Positions 44,158 through 55,676 of a stretch of DNA of 64,000 bases are shown in pieces. The stretch lies in assembly GCA_019828595.1 (NCBI GenBank), contig JAHQRK010000021.1:868001-932000 (forward strand), read 5' to 3'. The translations under genes and the position numbers were made by a program. The stretch comes from Aphanomyces cochlioides (lineage: Eukaryota > Oomycota > Saprolegniomycetes > Saprolegniales > Verrucalvaceae). The notes below the pieces were generated by a model, which saw only the letters and a program-made list of their open reading frames with translations, ran no database searches and was not told the origin of the DNA. Numbering within the stretch: position 1 is the first letter of the stretch; every line of letters starts with the position of its first letter.

Positions 44158-44340
44158 TGTTGTCTTCGCCGGCTTGCACAACCAGCTACCGTTCTCGTGA
44201 CGGTGGCTCTTGATGACAAATCCAAAAGTGAGTTCATTATCCCTTATCTCAACCTGCAGTCATTACAGGGCTCACTTCGCATTCACTCTGGGTCACACAC
44301 ATTTTGCACGTGAGCCAGATTTTGAGCTCAGGCGAGAACA
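44158..44340 (-). repeat. 3' LTR (element orientation)
   Basis: 183 bp, the same sequence as 49256-49438. It is preceded inward by the polypurine tract and followed outward by the target-site duplication ACATG at 44153-44157. Confidence 0.95.
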
Positions 44341-44425
44341 CTTCCCCCTTACTCTCTTGCATGCACGGTCCACGGGAGCTACAATGGGTGTCCACGCGCG
44401 CCCTCAATATCGTCGACCATCTCGT

Positions 44426-47400
44426 TTACACCATCTTCTCCACCGTGTATTTGCACCCAGCGTCGGAACAAGACAGGCACATCCTCGTATATGGATAACG
44501 CTGGTTCCCAGTATCGTCCAGGCCCATCCAGTTTATCTTCAGCTGCCATTCTCCATCATGCATTCGCAGGTCTTCAATACGCTCAACGTAGAATCCTTCG
44601 TTTCCAAAAGCAATTTGCGCAATCAGGTCTTCATCAATGTCTCTCCCTCCTTCATGGTAGAGGCGGAGGCGGCTCGCATGATGTAAAGTTGTTTCGCGCG
44701 GTGGTACGAGCTGCTCTACTTCCAGCAGGTGGTCAGACAGGAGTTTTACCACACGGCACGGCCCCTTCCAGCGTAATGTTAACTTGCCAGGATGCTGTAT
44801 GGCTCTAGCAACCAATACAAAATCGCCGAGGGCAAATTTTGCTTGCTTTACACCACGTTGTTTCTTTCGGGACGCGCGTGCACGGGCACGCTTTCGCTCA
44901 CTGGTTGCTTGAACTTCTTTGTGCATTTTCTCCAAGGCCAGGGCAAGATCATCGATATTTTTCTTGACTTCACGTTTGATCCAATCGATTGTTCGCGGCT
45001 CCGCTTGGTCTACACGGGCTAGACCAGCCAAGGGCGGTGTAGCAGGCAGTCCAGTGAACGCTTTTACGGGTGCGTGTCCTCCTAGACGATCTGCAGGCTA
45101 CGGGTTTAAAGCCGACTGCACCAGCGGTAATATACTTCGCCACTCCGTCCCCTTCAGTCGCATTTCGCTGCACAAAACCTTAAGCGTACGAACAATGAGA
45201 CGGTTCACAACTTCAACAGTCCCATTCGCCAATGGACAATGAGGCGTTACGATGTGATGGTGTGCACCAAACGTTCGATGCAACGTGTCGATAATTTCAT
45301 TTTTGAAATGGGATCCACAGTCCGAAACTCAAGTTTTGCAACTCCAAAGAGACTGAACCATTCCATCAGTGCAGTGGCTGTCTCGGACGCTGTAGCCGTC
45401 GCGCTTGCGTGTAGGCGTACAAACCCACTCATGTCGTCCTTGATCACGAGGACGTTTTTGAAGCCGTTCGCTGCGACAGGAAACGAGATCCAGTCGAAGT
45501 AAATAAGCTCGTTTGGTTCAGTCGCGTGCAAAGCTTCGCCCCATGGTTGCGGTACAGATTCACCATCGACCACCATACAATACAGGCACGCACTGACAAA
45601 GCTTTTTACGTCCGCCCTCAGAGTGGACCATTCGAATATCTCTTCAACCGACGCTGTCGTAGCTTCGATTCGACGGTGGCCTGCAACCCCAGCATGCGCC
45701 ACAGCACACACACGCACTTGCAAGTCGAGTGCGTCGTCGGGGATCCAAACTTTCGAGGACGCTGTAACAAAACACCGCTTCGACTCGTCCCACGCAGCTT
45801 TGATTTCGCGTGCTGGGTGCACTCGCTGTATCGCCACAATTTCATCCATCGATGGCCACTTGAAATCAGCGGATTGGAGTGGTGACACAAGGGTCAGTTT
45901 GTACACTTTTGACACGCGCGCTTCACGCAGAGGGCTTCCCCAGCGGCTCAGCAGGTCTGCCCACAGATTGTCTTCACCAGCCACGGATTCGATTACATAT
46001 GGGAACGTCGTCATCGTGAGAAACCAGCGCTGGAGCTTATGGGCTTGATACTTGGCAATATTTTGTGACTGCCGAGCGGGTTGAACATGTACACAAGGTT
46101 CCTGTGGTCCGTAAACAGTCGGAAACCCCCGGGTCGTATCAACAAATATTCCAGTCTCTTGCTCGATTCGACAACCGCAAACGCCTCTTTCTCTACAATC
46201 GGCCAGCGCTCGCTGGCTCCTCTAAAAGCACCACTCAAAAACGCCAGAGGCTCATGACGCTGTTCGCTAGCGTCCAACTCCAGATCTTCGACGGGTACCT
46301 GCGTTGCTATTGCACCCCAAAATCCTTCGCTCGCATCTGTGTATAGACACACCATCTTGTTTGGATCGGGATGTGATAGAGGTACCATCCGTTGCAGTGT
46401 TTCTTTGACTCGCTCAAAACATGACTCATGGTCGTTGCACCATCCCACGGAGCTGAGTGATACGCGCGCTAGGGCAGTCTTCTTTCTCGACGCAGCCGCC
46501 TTGGCCACAATATCCAAAAGCTTGGTTAACGGCGCAACGAGCGCACTGTACTCAAGAATATTGCCACGCATCCAATTCGTCGCACAAAGGAATTGCTGGA
46601 GCTCCGCTGCCGTTTGGGGTGCTTCCAACTCACACAGTCCTTGTATACGCGTGGGAGAGTGCCCGATCCCGCTTGCAGAGATCTCTTTCCCGCACCAAAT
46701 GATATTCGTCGCGAAGAAAGTGCACTTCTTCGGATGCAACTTCAAACCATACTCTTGACAGATAACAAGCGCTCGTCGGAGAATATGAAGCAAATCTTTT
46801 GCCGCGCGCACTTACCCGAGAAGATCATCCAGCCACCCGAGCAAGCCATGCATAAGCATCTCGCCGAACAATTCGTCTACCACACCCTGACAATAGGCCA
46901 CCGCGTCCGACTGGCCCATCAGCACGCGCGTAAATGTGAAAACGCCGAGAGGGGCATGAATGAGTAAAATTCTTTTGAGCCGGGGTGTAGGGGCAATTGC
47001 CAATACCCCTTCATCCAATCCAACGTGAAATACACCCTCGAGCCCTCCAAGGCAGTCATCGCAACTTCTAGGTTAGGCATCGGCCATGGCATGGGATCTG
47101 TGCATGCGTTAATTGGCCTTGAATCGATCGTCATTCGTAGATCGCCGGGATCTTTCTTGGGAACAATTCGGGGTGCCGCGGCCCAACGGGACCATGTATT
47201 CCGATAAACAAGCCCTGCATCTTCCAGCTCACGGACATGCTTCTCCAGGAATTCCAGATGGGTTGGTGGGTAGCGCCGGACTCCAGATTTCACAGGGACA
47301 GACCCGGGCTTATCTTCACGGGTGGATCACGCCCAAACCGCACACGGAAAACGTCTTGAAACTCAAGCAAGACTTCACGGAGCGATTCAACATCCTCGCT

Positions 47401-49213
47401 CTCCAAACCTTCGGCGCGCGCGTCGCTTACCTTTGACATCAGTATCTCACGCACTGTATCCGCGTCTTTCGCGACATCTCTCCCATCAAGCTCGGGTGTC
47501 GCGCAGCACATGCCTTCATCGTCGTCGATGTCACTTTCCCGCTCCTCCAAGCGGAGAAGACGGTGCATAGCCAAACCGCTTGTTGGCGCCGCGCACTCTC
47601 AAGAAGCGTTTGATCACTGTAGCCCAGTTTCTTCATAACAGGGAGTCCGAGGGTTAGCTCAACAGCACGCACCGACTCGTCCACCCACACACGCAGACCC
47701 CGTAACATCAGCGGTCCACAAGCAGTCTTGAACTCTAGGCTCTTCAGCCGCACTTGTTTCGCCACTCTGATTGGCTCACGATCAGCGCCATAGGGCTGGA
47801 GATTTACAGGTGCAGTATTAACCATTTCAACCGCCGCGCCGGACGCTATCAGAGCCGAGACCAGGCCACCCGATGCAACCGACAGATCCGCACCAGAGTC
47901 GAGGAGCGACGCAGGCACTGGGAGCACACCTTCCACCATCCAAAGAAGGTCTTCTCGCGCCGCCTCCGCGCTGTTCGCGACCCGTTTGACACCTGCTCGT
48001 CCCGGTGGATTCTTACGCGAACGCTCCACAGCCAAAGCGTTTGCGTGGGCCTTTAACAATGCGACCGCTTCATCCTTGGTTACATCCGGACAGTCTCTCA
48101 CCCAGTGGTCAGGAGACTTGCACTTTAGACAATCTGCTGCCGGGGTAGAGCGGACAGGCGTACCAGCAGCTTGGGTAGAGGGTTGAACCGATGCGGGCCT
48201 GTAGGTCTTGACGTTATCACCGCGAGCGCGCGACGGTTTCGCGGATTCAAACTTCACAGTCGACTTGGCCGCTGGCTTGTCTTCTTCGTATCCAACGTAG
48301 CGCTCGTGACCGATCGCATATTCCCGCAGCCATCCCACAAACCGATGCACATCCTTCTTCAGCGGCTTGTTCCGTGTTAGCTCCATCTGCTCCGTTACCG
48401 CTCGATGCAGCGAAGCAGGCTTGATTGCATCCGTGATAATCTTGACAACCGCCGCACTCTCCTCGCGGAGGATCCACTCTTGTCGATCACTTCGTAATGC
48501 AGCTGACATGTTGTCCAACATGCGTCCAATGCGCGAGTCTGCGTCAGTGATTGACATATCAAATACAATCGCAACAGTAAGCCGTTTCTTTAGCGTCTCA
48601 AGCGCCCGGGGACCGACATCGTAGGCGAGCTTGAACCATGCGATCCACTCACTCTCCGATACATCTTCTGGGTCCTTTCCCATGTCCCATTCCGCTACAC
48701 GCTGCTTAGTCGCTGGCTCAATACACGCGCTCACGGGCATGATAAGCGGTCGGACGCCATTTGCCGTCAACGCATTTGTCTGGTTGATGTACACGTTGTG
48801 CTCGGACATAAACACGCGCCGTTCTTCCTTTGTCGACTCCTTAAACATTGGGTTCTTGGGTAGCGCTGGGGCATTCAGTAAGTATCCATCGCCTTGCCCC
48901 ATATCAACATCTTCCACATCATTCTCGTCGTCAGGCGCGCCAGAAGGTGATGCAAAAAGGTTTCGCGCAGACTTGCTCTCCCACGCCTCATCTACCGCTG
49001 GTTGTCGCGGCCTTGTGGGGAACGGAAGAGACGCTTAACTGTAGCCGTTCTTCCACGGTCGTCAAGGAAACTCGTGTCCTTGCGCTCGGCAACGGGGCTC
49101 TCTGATCGATTCGATCGCGATCGCGCTCCCACCGCGCCTTGTACGTCTTGATCGCTGCTCGGCAGCTCCACGTTCATTGCATGCATGTCACTCCCACTCA
49201 TGGGGGTTGCCAT
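44426..49213 (-). pseudogene. gag-pol of the Ty3/gypsy element, disabled by frameshifts and stops
   Basis: Gag starts at ATG 49213 (MATPMSGSDMHAMNVEL) and shifts frame near 48990 into the 48917-47439 frame. That frame carries the zinc knuckle CLKCKSPDHWVRDCP and the protease motif LLDSGADLSVAS. Frame changes near 47575, 47310 and 46965 separate the reverse-transcriptase pieces (FTLDWMKGYWQLPLHPG; LLGWLDDLLG). A TAA at 46812-46814 follows the DD motif. RNase H has MVCLYTDASEGFWGAI and LFTDHRNLVYMF. Integrase has the HHCC finger (HAGVAGHRR and SACLYC) and YFDWISFPV, then a shift near 45330 to HHHIVTPHCPLANGTVEVVN, and a TAG near 45100. The end (44426-45031) has a basic stretch and the chromodomain-like FYVERIEDLRMHDGEWQLKI. 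The protein cannot be made in full from this copy. Confidence 0.85.
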
Positions 49214-49255
49214 GCTCACTTGCTAGCTTGTCCAAAAGACAGCTAAAGAATTCTT

Positions 49256-49438
49256 TGTTGTCTTCGCCGGCTTGCACAACCAGCTACCGTTCTCGTGACG
49301 GTGGCTCTTGATGACAAATCCAAAAGTGAGTTCATTATCCCTTATCTCAACCTGCAGTCATTACAGGGCTCACTTCGCATTCACTCTGGGTCACACACAT
49401 TTTGCACGTGAGCCAGATTTTGAGCTCAGGCGAGAACA
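49256..49438 (-). repeat. 5' LTR (element orientation)
   Basis: 183 bp, identical by eye to the other LTR. The adjoining ACATG (49439-49443) is the second copy of the target-site duplication. I did not find a clear tRNA primer-binding site directly inside it. Confidence 0.95.
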
Positions 49439-49443
49439 ACATG

Positions 49444-50058
49444 CTAGATTCTAGGTTTAGCCTGCAGCGGTGGGGATGCTCTTAGACGTGATCTTCATAT
49501 CCCATATCTGGGGTAATTGATGCACAAAGTGCTTGTGCAAGTCAGTGTCTCTCGCAAAGTAGATCTGACAAACTTTATCCCGATCGACATGGATCAAACA
49601 TATTCATCCTCGGCTGCTTATCAGCATTTTGTTTATCTCGCAGAGGTTGCTGTGATTGAGTGCCTCGCTAGATGCAAAGTTAAAATCTATCGCCATGACA
49701 CGTCATACCACATCCTTGTGTTCCTTGGAGGCTATTCCATTTCGCTCATCAGTGGCTCGCCGTTTTGTCGATGCACTCTCCATGTTAACCTCATCGTTGA
49801 CTTCAGCATTCTTGTTTGCATCAGCCGTAGAAATTGATGTCGCGCTACGTTGTCTGCTCTCTCGGGGGAAATGTGCTAAAATTCAAATAAGTAAGGAGCC
49901 ATCAATCAAGCCAAGATCTCAACATTCTGGTTGGCCACCAAGTGCAAAAGAATGCTTCACTGCGACGAGGCGTGGCTCTGCTCGCTTATCCGTTGTGAAG
50001 CTCCAAAGTGCAAACAGCATTGCATCGCGCACACTTGAGCGTCGGGATCAGCACCGCC
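49444..50058. repeat. Relic of a dispersed duplicated segment plus upstream part of nuclease-like copy A
   Basis: The stretch 49485-49870 is a diverged copy of 57990-58380: both carry GTGATCTTCATATCCCA, then a cluster ending near GTCGATGCACTCT and GATGTCGCGC. The part 49895-50058 is shared almost exactly with the inverted copy B and with copy C (starting GAGCCATCAATCAAG). No intact gene is present. Confidence 0.6.
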
Positions 50059-50852
50059 ATGACTTCAATCACTCAGCTTCGATCCATCATACAAGATCTC
50101 GATAGGATGCGATCGCTCAGTATTTTCTTCAAGATGACGTTGGGCCATACGTTGTGTGCGATGGAGCTGATGTGGACGTGTTCAATCAATATTTTGGCCA
50201 AGAGAAATGTGCCATTCCGGGGCGATGCGTCGAACTCTTGGAGGGTCAACTTTTGATTGTCGAATATCCGCTTTCAGCTGTGCATGAATGCACCGTCGGT
50301 AGATTCGCGGCCGAGTTTCATCGATCTTGTGGTAACGACCACCACTTTGCCACAAAAGGTTCCATGACATGCCAACGCGATGGGAGTCCCAACAAAGAAG
50401 CTGATGCAACCTTTGGTCCAATGGGATCTACGCCCGGAAGAACACCCCCGCCGGTTTCAAAGGATGGAAGTCACCGTACGATCGCCGATTGGATCACATT
50501 GGCTGTCGAAGTTGGAAGAACTCAGGACTGGGCGAGTCTTGAACGAGCTGCAATTTGGTGGCTGGAATATCCTGGCATTCAATATGTGCTCCTCATCAAG
50601 GTCAGTAAAACGGCTCGATCCATGACGTATCGCCTCTACGACGTCCAAGACTATGCTCATCCAAATCAATTACCGCCTCCAGCGGCAACAGAGTCATTTG
50701 AAAACCGAGCAAATGGCCAAGCCGTTAACCTTACACTGGACAATCGACGAATTTTGTCGATACCAGTAGCCGTACATTTACCACCGGGTGTAAATGATGA
50801 GTCTGTCATCAATCTGCGAGCTGTGATGCGCCTGGTCATTGACAGTATTTGA
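50059..50852 (+). pseudogene. PD-(D/E)XK-nuclease-like gene, copy A, frameshifted near the N terminus
   Basis: The frame starting at ATG 50059 (MTSITQLRSIIQDLD) lacks one base at GATAGGATGCG compared with the intact copy E, so the main domain lies in a different frame, entered immediately after a stop. That frame continues AIAQYFLQDDVGPYVVC and VDVFNQYFGQEKCAIPG, has the nuclease-like core (KEADATFGP; ITLAVEVGRTQDWASLERA; GIQYVLLIKV) and ends at 50852. Copies B and C carry the same missing base. An intron is not obvious. It forms a near-perfect inverted pair with copy B across a ~150-bp spacer. Confidence 0.7.
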
Positions 50853-50872
50853 TAGTTTCATTCAGCAACCTC

Positions 50873-52018
50873 CCACAATTGTGGCCACCGCCGCCGCGAG
50901 AACCAATGAAAGCTGAGTGGTAATGACACTGAGCGAAATGCAATTTGAGAAGAAAGATGTTAAAAGTTCATCGCAACTAACGAATACTGCGGATGACCTG
51001 ACGCATCACAGCTCGCAGATTGATGACAGACTCATCATTTACACCCGGTGGTAAATGTACGGCTACTGGTATCGACAAAATTCGTCGATTGTCCAGTGTA
51101 AGGTTAACGGCTTGGCCATTTGCTCGGTTTTCAAATGACTCTGTTGCCGCTGGAGGCGGTAATTGATTTGGATGAGCATAGTCTTGGACGTCGTAGAGGC
51201 GATACGTCATGGATCGAGCCATTTTACTGACCTTGATGAGGAGCACATATTGAATGCCAGGATATTCCAGCCACCAAATTGCAGCTCGTTCAAGACTCGC
51301 CCAGTCCTGAGTTCTTCCAACTTCGACAGCCAATGTGATCCAATCGGCGATCGTACGGTGACTTCCATCCTTTGAAACCGGCGGGGGTGTTCTTCCGGGC
51401 GTAGATCCCATTGGACCAAAGGTTGCATCAGCTTCTTTGTTGGGACTCCCATCGCGTTGGCATGTCATGGAACCTTTTGTGGCAAAGTGGTGGTCGTTAC
51501 CACAAGATCGATGAAACTCGGCCGCGAATCTACCGACGGTGCATTCATGCACAGCTGAAAGCGGATATTCGACAATCAAAAGTTGACCCTCCAAGAGTTC
51601 GACGCATCGCCCCGGAATGGCACATTTCTCTTGGCCAAAATATTGATTGAACACGTCCACATCAGCTCCATCGCACACAACGTATGGCCCAACGTCATCT
51701 TGAAGAAAATACTGAGCGATCGCATCCTATCGAGATCTTGTATGATGGATCGAAGCTGAGTGATTGAAGTCATGGCGGTGCTGATCCCGACGCTCAAGTG
51801 TGCGCGATGCAATGCTGTTTGCACTTTGGAGCTTCACAACGGATAAGCGAGCAGAGCCACGCCTCGTCGCAGTGAAGCATTCTTTTGCACTTGGTGGCCA
51901 ACCAGAATGTTGAGATCTTGGCTTGATTGATGGCTCTGACTATTACAATTTGAATTCTCGCTGACAACGTCAATTGCTACGGCAGACACAAATAACAATC
52001 CCCTTGCACTAAGTCAGG
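50873..52018 (-). repeat. Defined-edge duplicated unit containing copy B
   Basis: About 1.15 kb matches 55938 to about 57095 (copy C) nearly base for base, from ATAAATACCTGACTTAG at one end to CACAATTGTGGGAG at the other. Homology stops abruptly at both ends. In copy C the second edge continues smoothly into a secreted-protein relic also found next to copy E, so C looks ancestral on that side and B derived. I see no terminal inverted repeats. Confidence 0.7.
50977..51773 (-). pseudogene. PD-(D/E)XK-nuclease-like gene, copy B, inverted, same frameshift
   Basis: Nearly identical to copies A and C along its length, with the same one-base loss near GATAGGATGCG. It differs from A mainly at one codon (Met for Thr in KVSKMARSM) and at the 3' end (VMRQVIRSIR). 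It lies in a unit (50873-52018) whose left and right edges are sharp when compared with copy C, and whose right edge cuts gene D. Confidence 0.7.
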
Positions 52019-52671
52019 TATTTATGGAGCACATACTCAATTCCAGTGTAGTTCAGCCACCAACGCGCAGCTCGTTCCAGACTATCCCAGTCCTGAGATC
52101 TTCCAACCTCGACAGCCAATGTGATCCAATCGTCGAACATACGGCTCCTTCCATTATTCAAAATCGGTGGATCTGTTCTTCCGGGTGTAGTTCGCTTTGG
52201 GCCAAATGATACATCAGCTTCTTTGCATGGATTCCGATGGCGATGGCATCTCGTAGAATCTCTTCCGGCAAATTGGCGATCGTTGCCACAAGATCGAATG
52301 AACTCAGCCTTGAATCTATAGACGGTGGTTTCATGCACAGCTGAAGGATATTCGACAATCAGAAGTCGACCTTGCAACAGTTCGACGCAACGGAGCGGTA
52401 TGGCACAATCGTCTTGGCAAAAATACCGGTTGAACACGTTGACATCAATACCATGGCACACAACATAAGGCGCAACGTCTTCTTGACGAAAATACTGTGC
52501 GATCGCATTCATATCGAGTCGTTGCATGATGGTTCGAAGTTGAGAGACTGAAATAGATGGAGCTGCGGAAGCTGACATAACTGTGCTCACTGAAGTAGAT
52601 GGGGCTGTGGAAGCTGACATAACGTTAGGTGTTGATCTTTGGTGGTGGGCGTGCAGAGTACTCCAAAGCAT
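52009..52671 (-). pseudogene. PD-(D/E)XK-nuclease-like gene, copy D, 3' truncated by the copy-B unit
   Basis: The ATG at 52671 (MLWSTLHAHHQRSTP) leads into a doubled N-terminal segment (MSASTAPSTSVSTV and MSASAAPSISVSQL), then a sequence nearly identical to copy E through KEADVSFGPKR and ITLAVEVGRSQDWDSLERA. The frame runs into the junction at 52018, giving YTGIEYVLHKYLT and a stop. The last ~90 residues of the family protein are missing. The N-terminal half has no frameshift, unlike A, B and C. Confidence 0.75.
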
Positions 52672-53985
52672 TATTTCGCACAATGATGCTTAACCGAGGG
52701 CAGGTTGTAACTATCCCAATTTGAATCGAAATTTGTGAAATTTAATGCAAGTCTCACACCTCACACTTTGAGATCTGTTTTTTGAAGACCATCTGTGCTT
52801 GCATTTTGGTCAATTTGCTTGTCAAATTGTTGCAATTGTTGAACTGTGGACATTTCAAAGATGTGAAATTGTCACGAGTAAGAGACGAATCATTGACATT
52901 GAACACATAACAGAGGAAACATTGACATTATTGAGTATTGAACAAAACAGAGACGTGATGGCGAACGTCTCTCAAGCACATGAAGAATGGAGTATGTAAT
53001 CCAGGTCCACCAGAGAAATCAAAAAAGCTCTTTTCCAAACGAAAAAAAAACGATTTCCTTATGAAAAGCCTGTCATTTACCGTTTGGAACGCCTGAAAAC
53101 GTTCGCGGTGTGCGAGGTTAGGTCAAGCCAGAAATAAGGCGTTTGTTTTTTTAACAAACTCGTTGAAATAAGAGCGTCCAAACGGAAAGTCTGAAGAACG
53201 TATTTCGATCTTCATGTCCCATTTGCCAGTTTGTGCTAGTCCGCAAAGCTGACCTGTCAAACTCCATCATTTCATCCCGCACAGGATGCTGAAATTTACT
53301 GTTAGAATTTCCTCGATACAAGATGGCAATATCTGTTCATGGGATGCTAAACTGTTTATTGCATTTTGCTTTTCAGTGGGTCGTCGTATTGGTTTCAACT
53401 TTGTTGTTTGTGGCAGCGATATCCACAAAGATCGCGTTACTTTGCGAAGGCCTTTCATGATTGCGCTCGGGGGATTGTTCGCTTCCGGAATAGCATGACC
53501 CGAACATCCTATGTCGTCTTTTTAGTGCAATTGTACGGTGCACTGCAGCTTTCTTCTTAAACCGTCTAGTTTCCTACAATCAAGAACTTTCCCTTGCAAC
53601 CCATAGAGCTCGCCACGTTCTGCATCAAGGGGTGGCTGGAATCAACCATAAGTGCTTGAGACTTGGAAGTCAATGACGGCTAAACTCTCATTGCGGTTTT
53701 TTTCTACTCTCCCAGATGCTTCCATATCTCGACGATTATTGCTTAATGCCCGGTCGATCTCAATTATCTACACTCTGATAGCAAGGATGCTCTTACTGTC
53801 ATATCCCTCGACCTCGATGATTTCCTTGGTGTGTTGAGAGTTGGATGTTGTCAAACATTTTGAATTTTTGCCAGTTTCAGGATTAATGAATGTTGAGAGA
53901 AATTTTTCTTTGAGAATTTCAAATCAGTTCATAAAATTGATCAACTCAGGCAGTTCCAAGCGCAAACTCCTGAGCACAGCTAGGT
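52672..53985. pseudogene. Relic of 3' exons of the large right-hand EF-hand gene, plus spacer
   Basis: The stretch 53470-53840 is a diverged copy of 58400-58770 in the same orientation (TTCGCTTC.GGAATAGCA; GCAGCTTTCTTC; TTCCTACAATCA.GA; CGATTATTGCTTAA). It therefore derives from the 3' exons of the minus-strand EF-hand gene. The remainder (52684-53470) is AT-rich and has no recognisable gene. Confidence 0.6.
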
Positions 53986-54810
53986 ATGTCAGCTTCCGCA
54001 GCTCCATCTATTTCAGTCTCTCAACTTCGAACCATCATGCAACGACTCGATATGAATGCGATCGCACAGTATTTTCGTCAAGAAGACGTTGCGCCTTATG
54101 TTGTGTGCCATGGTATTGATGTCAACGTGTTCAACCGGTATTTTTGCCAAGACGATTGTGCCATACCGCTCCGTTGCGTCGAACTGTTGCAAGGTCGACT
54201 TCTGATTGTCGAATATCCTTCAGCTGTGCATGAAACCACCGTCTATAGATTCAAGGCTGAGTTCATTCGATCTTGTGGCAACGATCGCCAATTTGCCGGA
54301 AGAGATTCTACGAGATGCCATCGCCATCGGAATCCATGCAAAGAAGCTGATGTATCATTTGGCCCAAAGCGAACTACACCCGGAAGAACAGATCCACCGA
54401 TTTTGAATAATGGAAGGAGCCGTATGTTCGACGATTGGATCACATTGGCTGTCGAGGTTGGAAGATCTCAGGACTGGGATAGTCTGGAACGAGCTGCGCG
54501 TTGGTGGCTGAACTACACTGGAATTGAGTATGTGCTCCTCATCAAAGTCACTGAAAGGGCTCGATCCATGTCGTATCGCCTCTACGACATTCAAGACTAC
54601 GCTCATGCAAATCAATTACCACCTGCAGCGGCACAGGGGTCGTTTCAATACCGAAGAAATGGTCCACCCGTCAACATTACATTTGACAATCGTCGAATTT
54701 TGTCACTCCGACAAGCCGCAAATCTACCACCTGGTGTAAATCCCACGACTATTATCAATCTGCGAGCTGTGATGCGCGAGGTCATCGAAAGTATAAATTG
54801 GTTTCATTAA
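53986..54810 (+). CDS. PD-(D/E)XK-nuclease-like protein, intact copy E (274 aa)
   Basis: The ATG at 53986 (MSASAAPSISVSQLRTIM) starts an uninterrupted 274-residue protein. No signal peptide is seen. The N-terminal third (AIAQYFRQEDVAPYVVC; VFNRYFCQDDCAIPLRC) is Cys-containing. The centre has the pattern of PD-(D/E)XK restriction-fold nucleases: a strand ending KEADVSF (Asp122), then WITLAVEVGRSQDWDSLERA (Glu157, followed by G-R-S-Q), then a helix and the strand GIEYVLLIKV. This spacing is like the Uma2-type and related eukaryotic restriction-fold proteins. The lysine usually two residues after the Glu is Gly159, so if active it needs a migrated basic residue, perhaps Arg167 or Arg171. The C terminus (FDNRRILSL; NPTTIINLRAVMREVIESI) is shared by all copies. 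Relatives at 50.1, 51.0, 52.0 and 56.2 kb are broken. Such domains occur in transposon-linked genes and effector toxins; the role here is unknown. Confidence 0.65.
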   Translation: MSASAAPSISVSQLRTIMQRLDMNAIAQYFRQEDVAPYVVCHGIDVNVFNRYFCQDDCAIPLRCVELLQGRLLIVEYPSAVHETTVYRFKAEFIRSCGNDRQFAGRDSTRCHRHRNPCKEADVSFGPKRTTPGRTDPPILNNGRSRMFDDWITLAVEVGRSQDWDSLERAARWWLNYTGIEYVLLIKVTERARSMSYRLYDIQDYAHANQLPPAAAQGSFQYRRNGPPVNITFDNRRILSLRQAANLPPGVNPTTIINLRAVMREVIESINWFH

Positions 54811-55676
54811 GCCGCCTTTAGATGAATATATTTCTTCTCTCGTTGCCATTTGCTGAGTAAGATCACCGTTCAGGTCCATTTGGCTCTAGCCACGGAGATG
54901 GTTTATAATCTTCCTTCTCTCATTTAGTAAGATTATCGTTCAGGTCGATTTGGTTAAAGCCACGGCGGTGGCTACAATCGTGAGAGTAATGCCAAGAGTG
55001 TCACCAACAGTGTAGGCAAAGGTCAGACAGTCTGACCAATGTTCACAAACAATTTGCCGAGCAAACCTATGTATTTGTCAACGTCTGGTTGGAATGCCGT
55101 ACTTGGTGTCAAATTTCTGGAGGTCCACATCGGCTTTGTCAAACTTGGCGCTCGAGACTTTGTTGGAATCCCAGTCGGTGACGTGCCCATCTTCTCGTCT
55201 TTAACGATAACATGGAGCACGCTCACTTGAAAGGAGGAATAGACTAAGAATCGCATACTTGGCCAACAATTGGAAAATGAAGGACTAGGAACAAAAATGT
55301 GTAGGGTGTGTGGATTCGCATGCAGACAGCGGTTCAACGCATAATGCTCAGCTTCACACAGCCACGCATGTCGTTGTTGTAGTAAAGGCTTGGGGAATAT
55401 TGCTCCATGGCCATTGGCCTATGACGTAATGAACGTGCGAATTCGACCTCAAGCGAGAAATCGTACAAGACCAGCTCAAGAATGAGATTTTGACATAAAA
55501 GATGGCCAAGGCGATCTCATCGCTAATTGCCTGTGACGGACAAAGTCATTCTCACAAGAAATGGGTCAGACTGAATATCTCTCATATTTGTGAAACATTT
55601 TGCTGCGTGGGGTGCTTTGGTGGCGATCAATGATACCTTAGTGCGCTGAGCAAATTACAATCTTGCTTCACGCACA
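54811..55676. pseudogene. Relic of the small secreted protein family
   Basis: From about 54960 to 55240 the minus strand keeps pieces of the secreted family (IGLLGKLFV and neighbouring text) with many stops. It follows copy E in the same convergent arrangement as the relic after copy C. The stretch 55440-55650 shares sequence with 57600-57800 and 43390-43600 (TGTGAAACATTTTGCTGCGT). No intact gene is present. Confidence 0.55.

Larger units (their letters stand above)
44158..49438 (-). mobile_element. Ty3/gypsy-type LTR retrotransposon with chromodomain-like end, 5.3 kb
   Basis: Two 183-bp LTRs (44158-44340 and 49256-49438) are identical by eye. The insertion is flanked by the 5-bp target-site duplication ACATG at 44153-44157 and 49439-49443. 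In the element's own orientation (minus) each LTR begins TGTTCTCG and ends AGACAACA. A polypurine tract (AGTAAGGGGGAAG) directly precedes the 3' LTR at about 44341-44353. Inside, in order: gag with zinc knuckle, protease, reverse transcriptase, RNase H, integrase with HHCC finger, and a chromodomain-like C terminus. The reading frame is broken many times. Confidence 0.95.
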
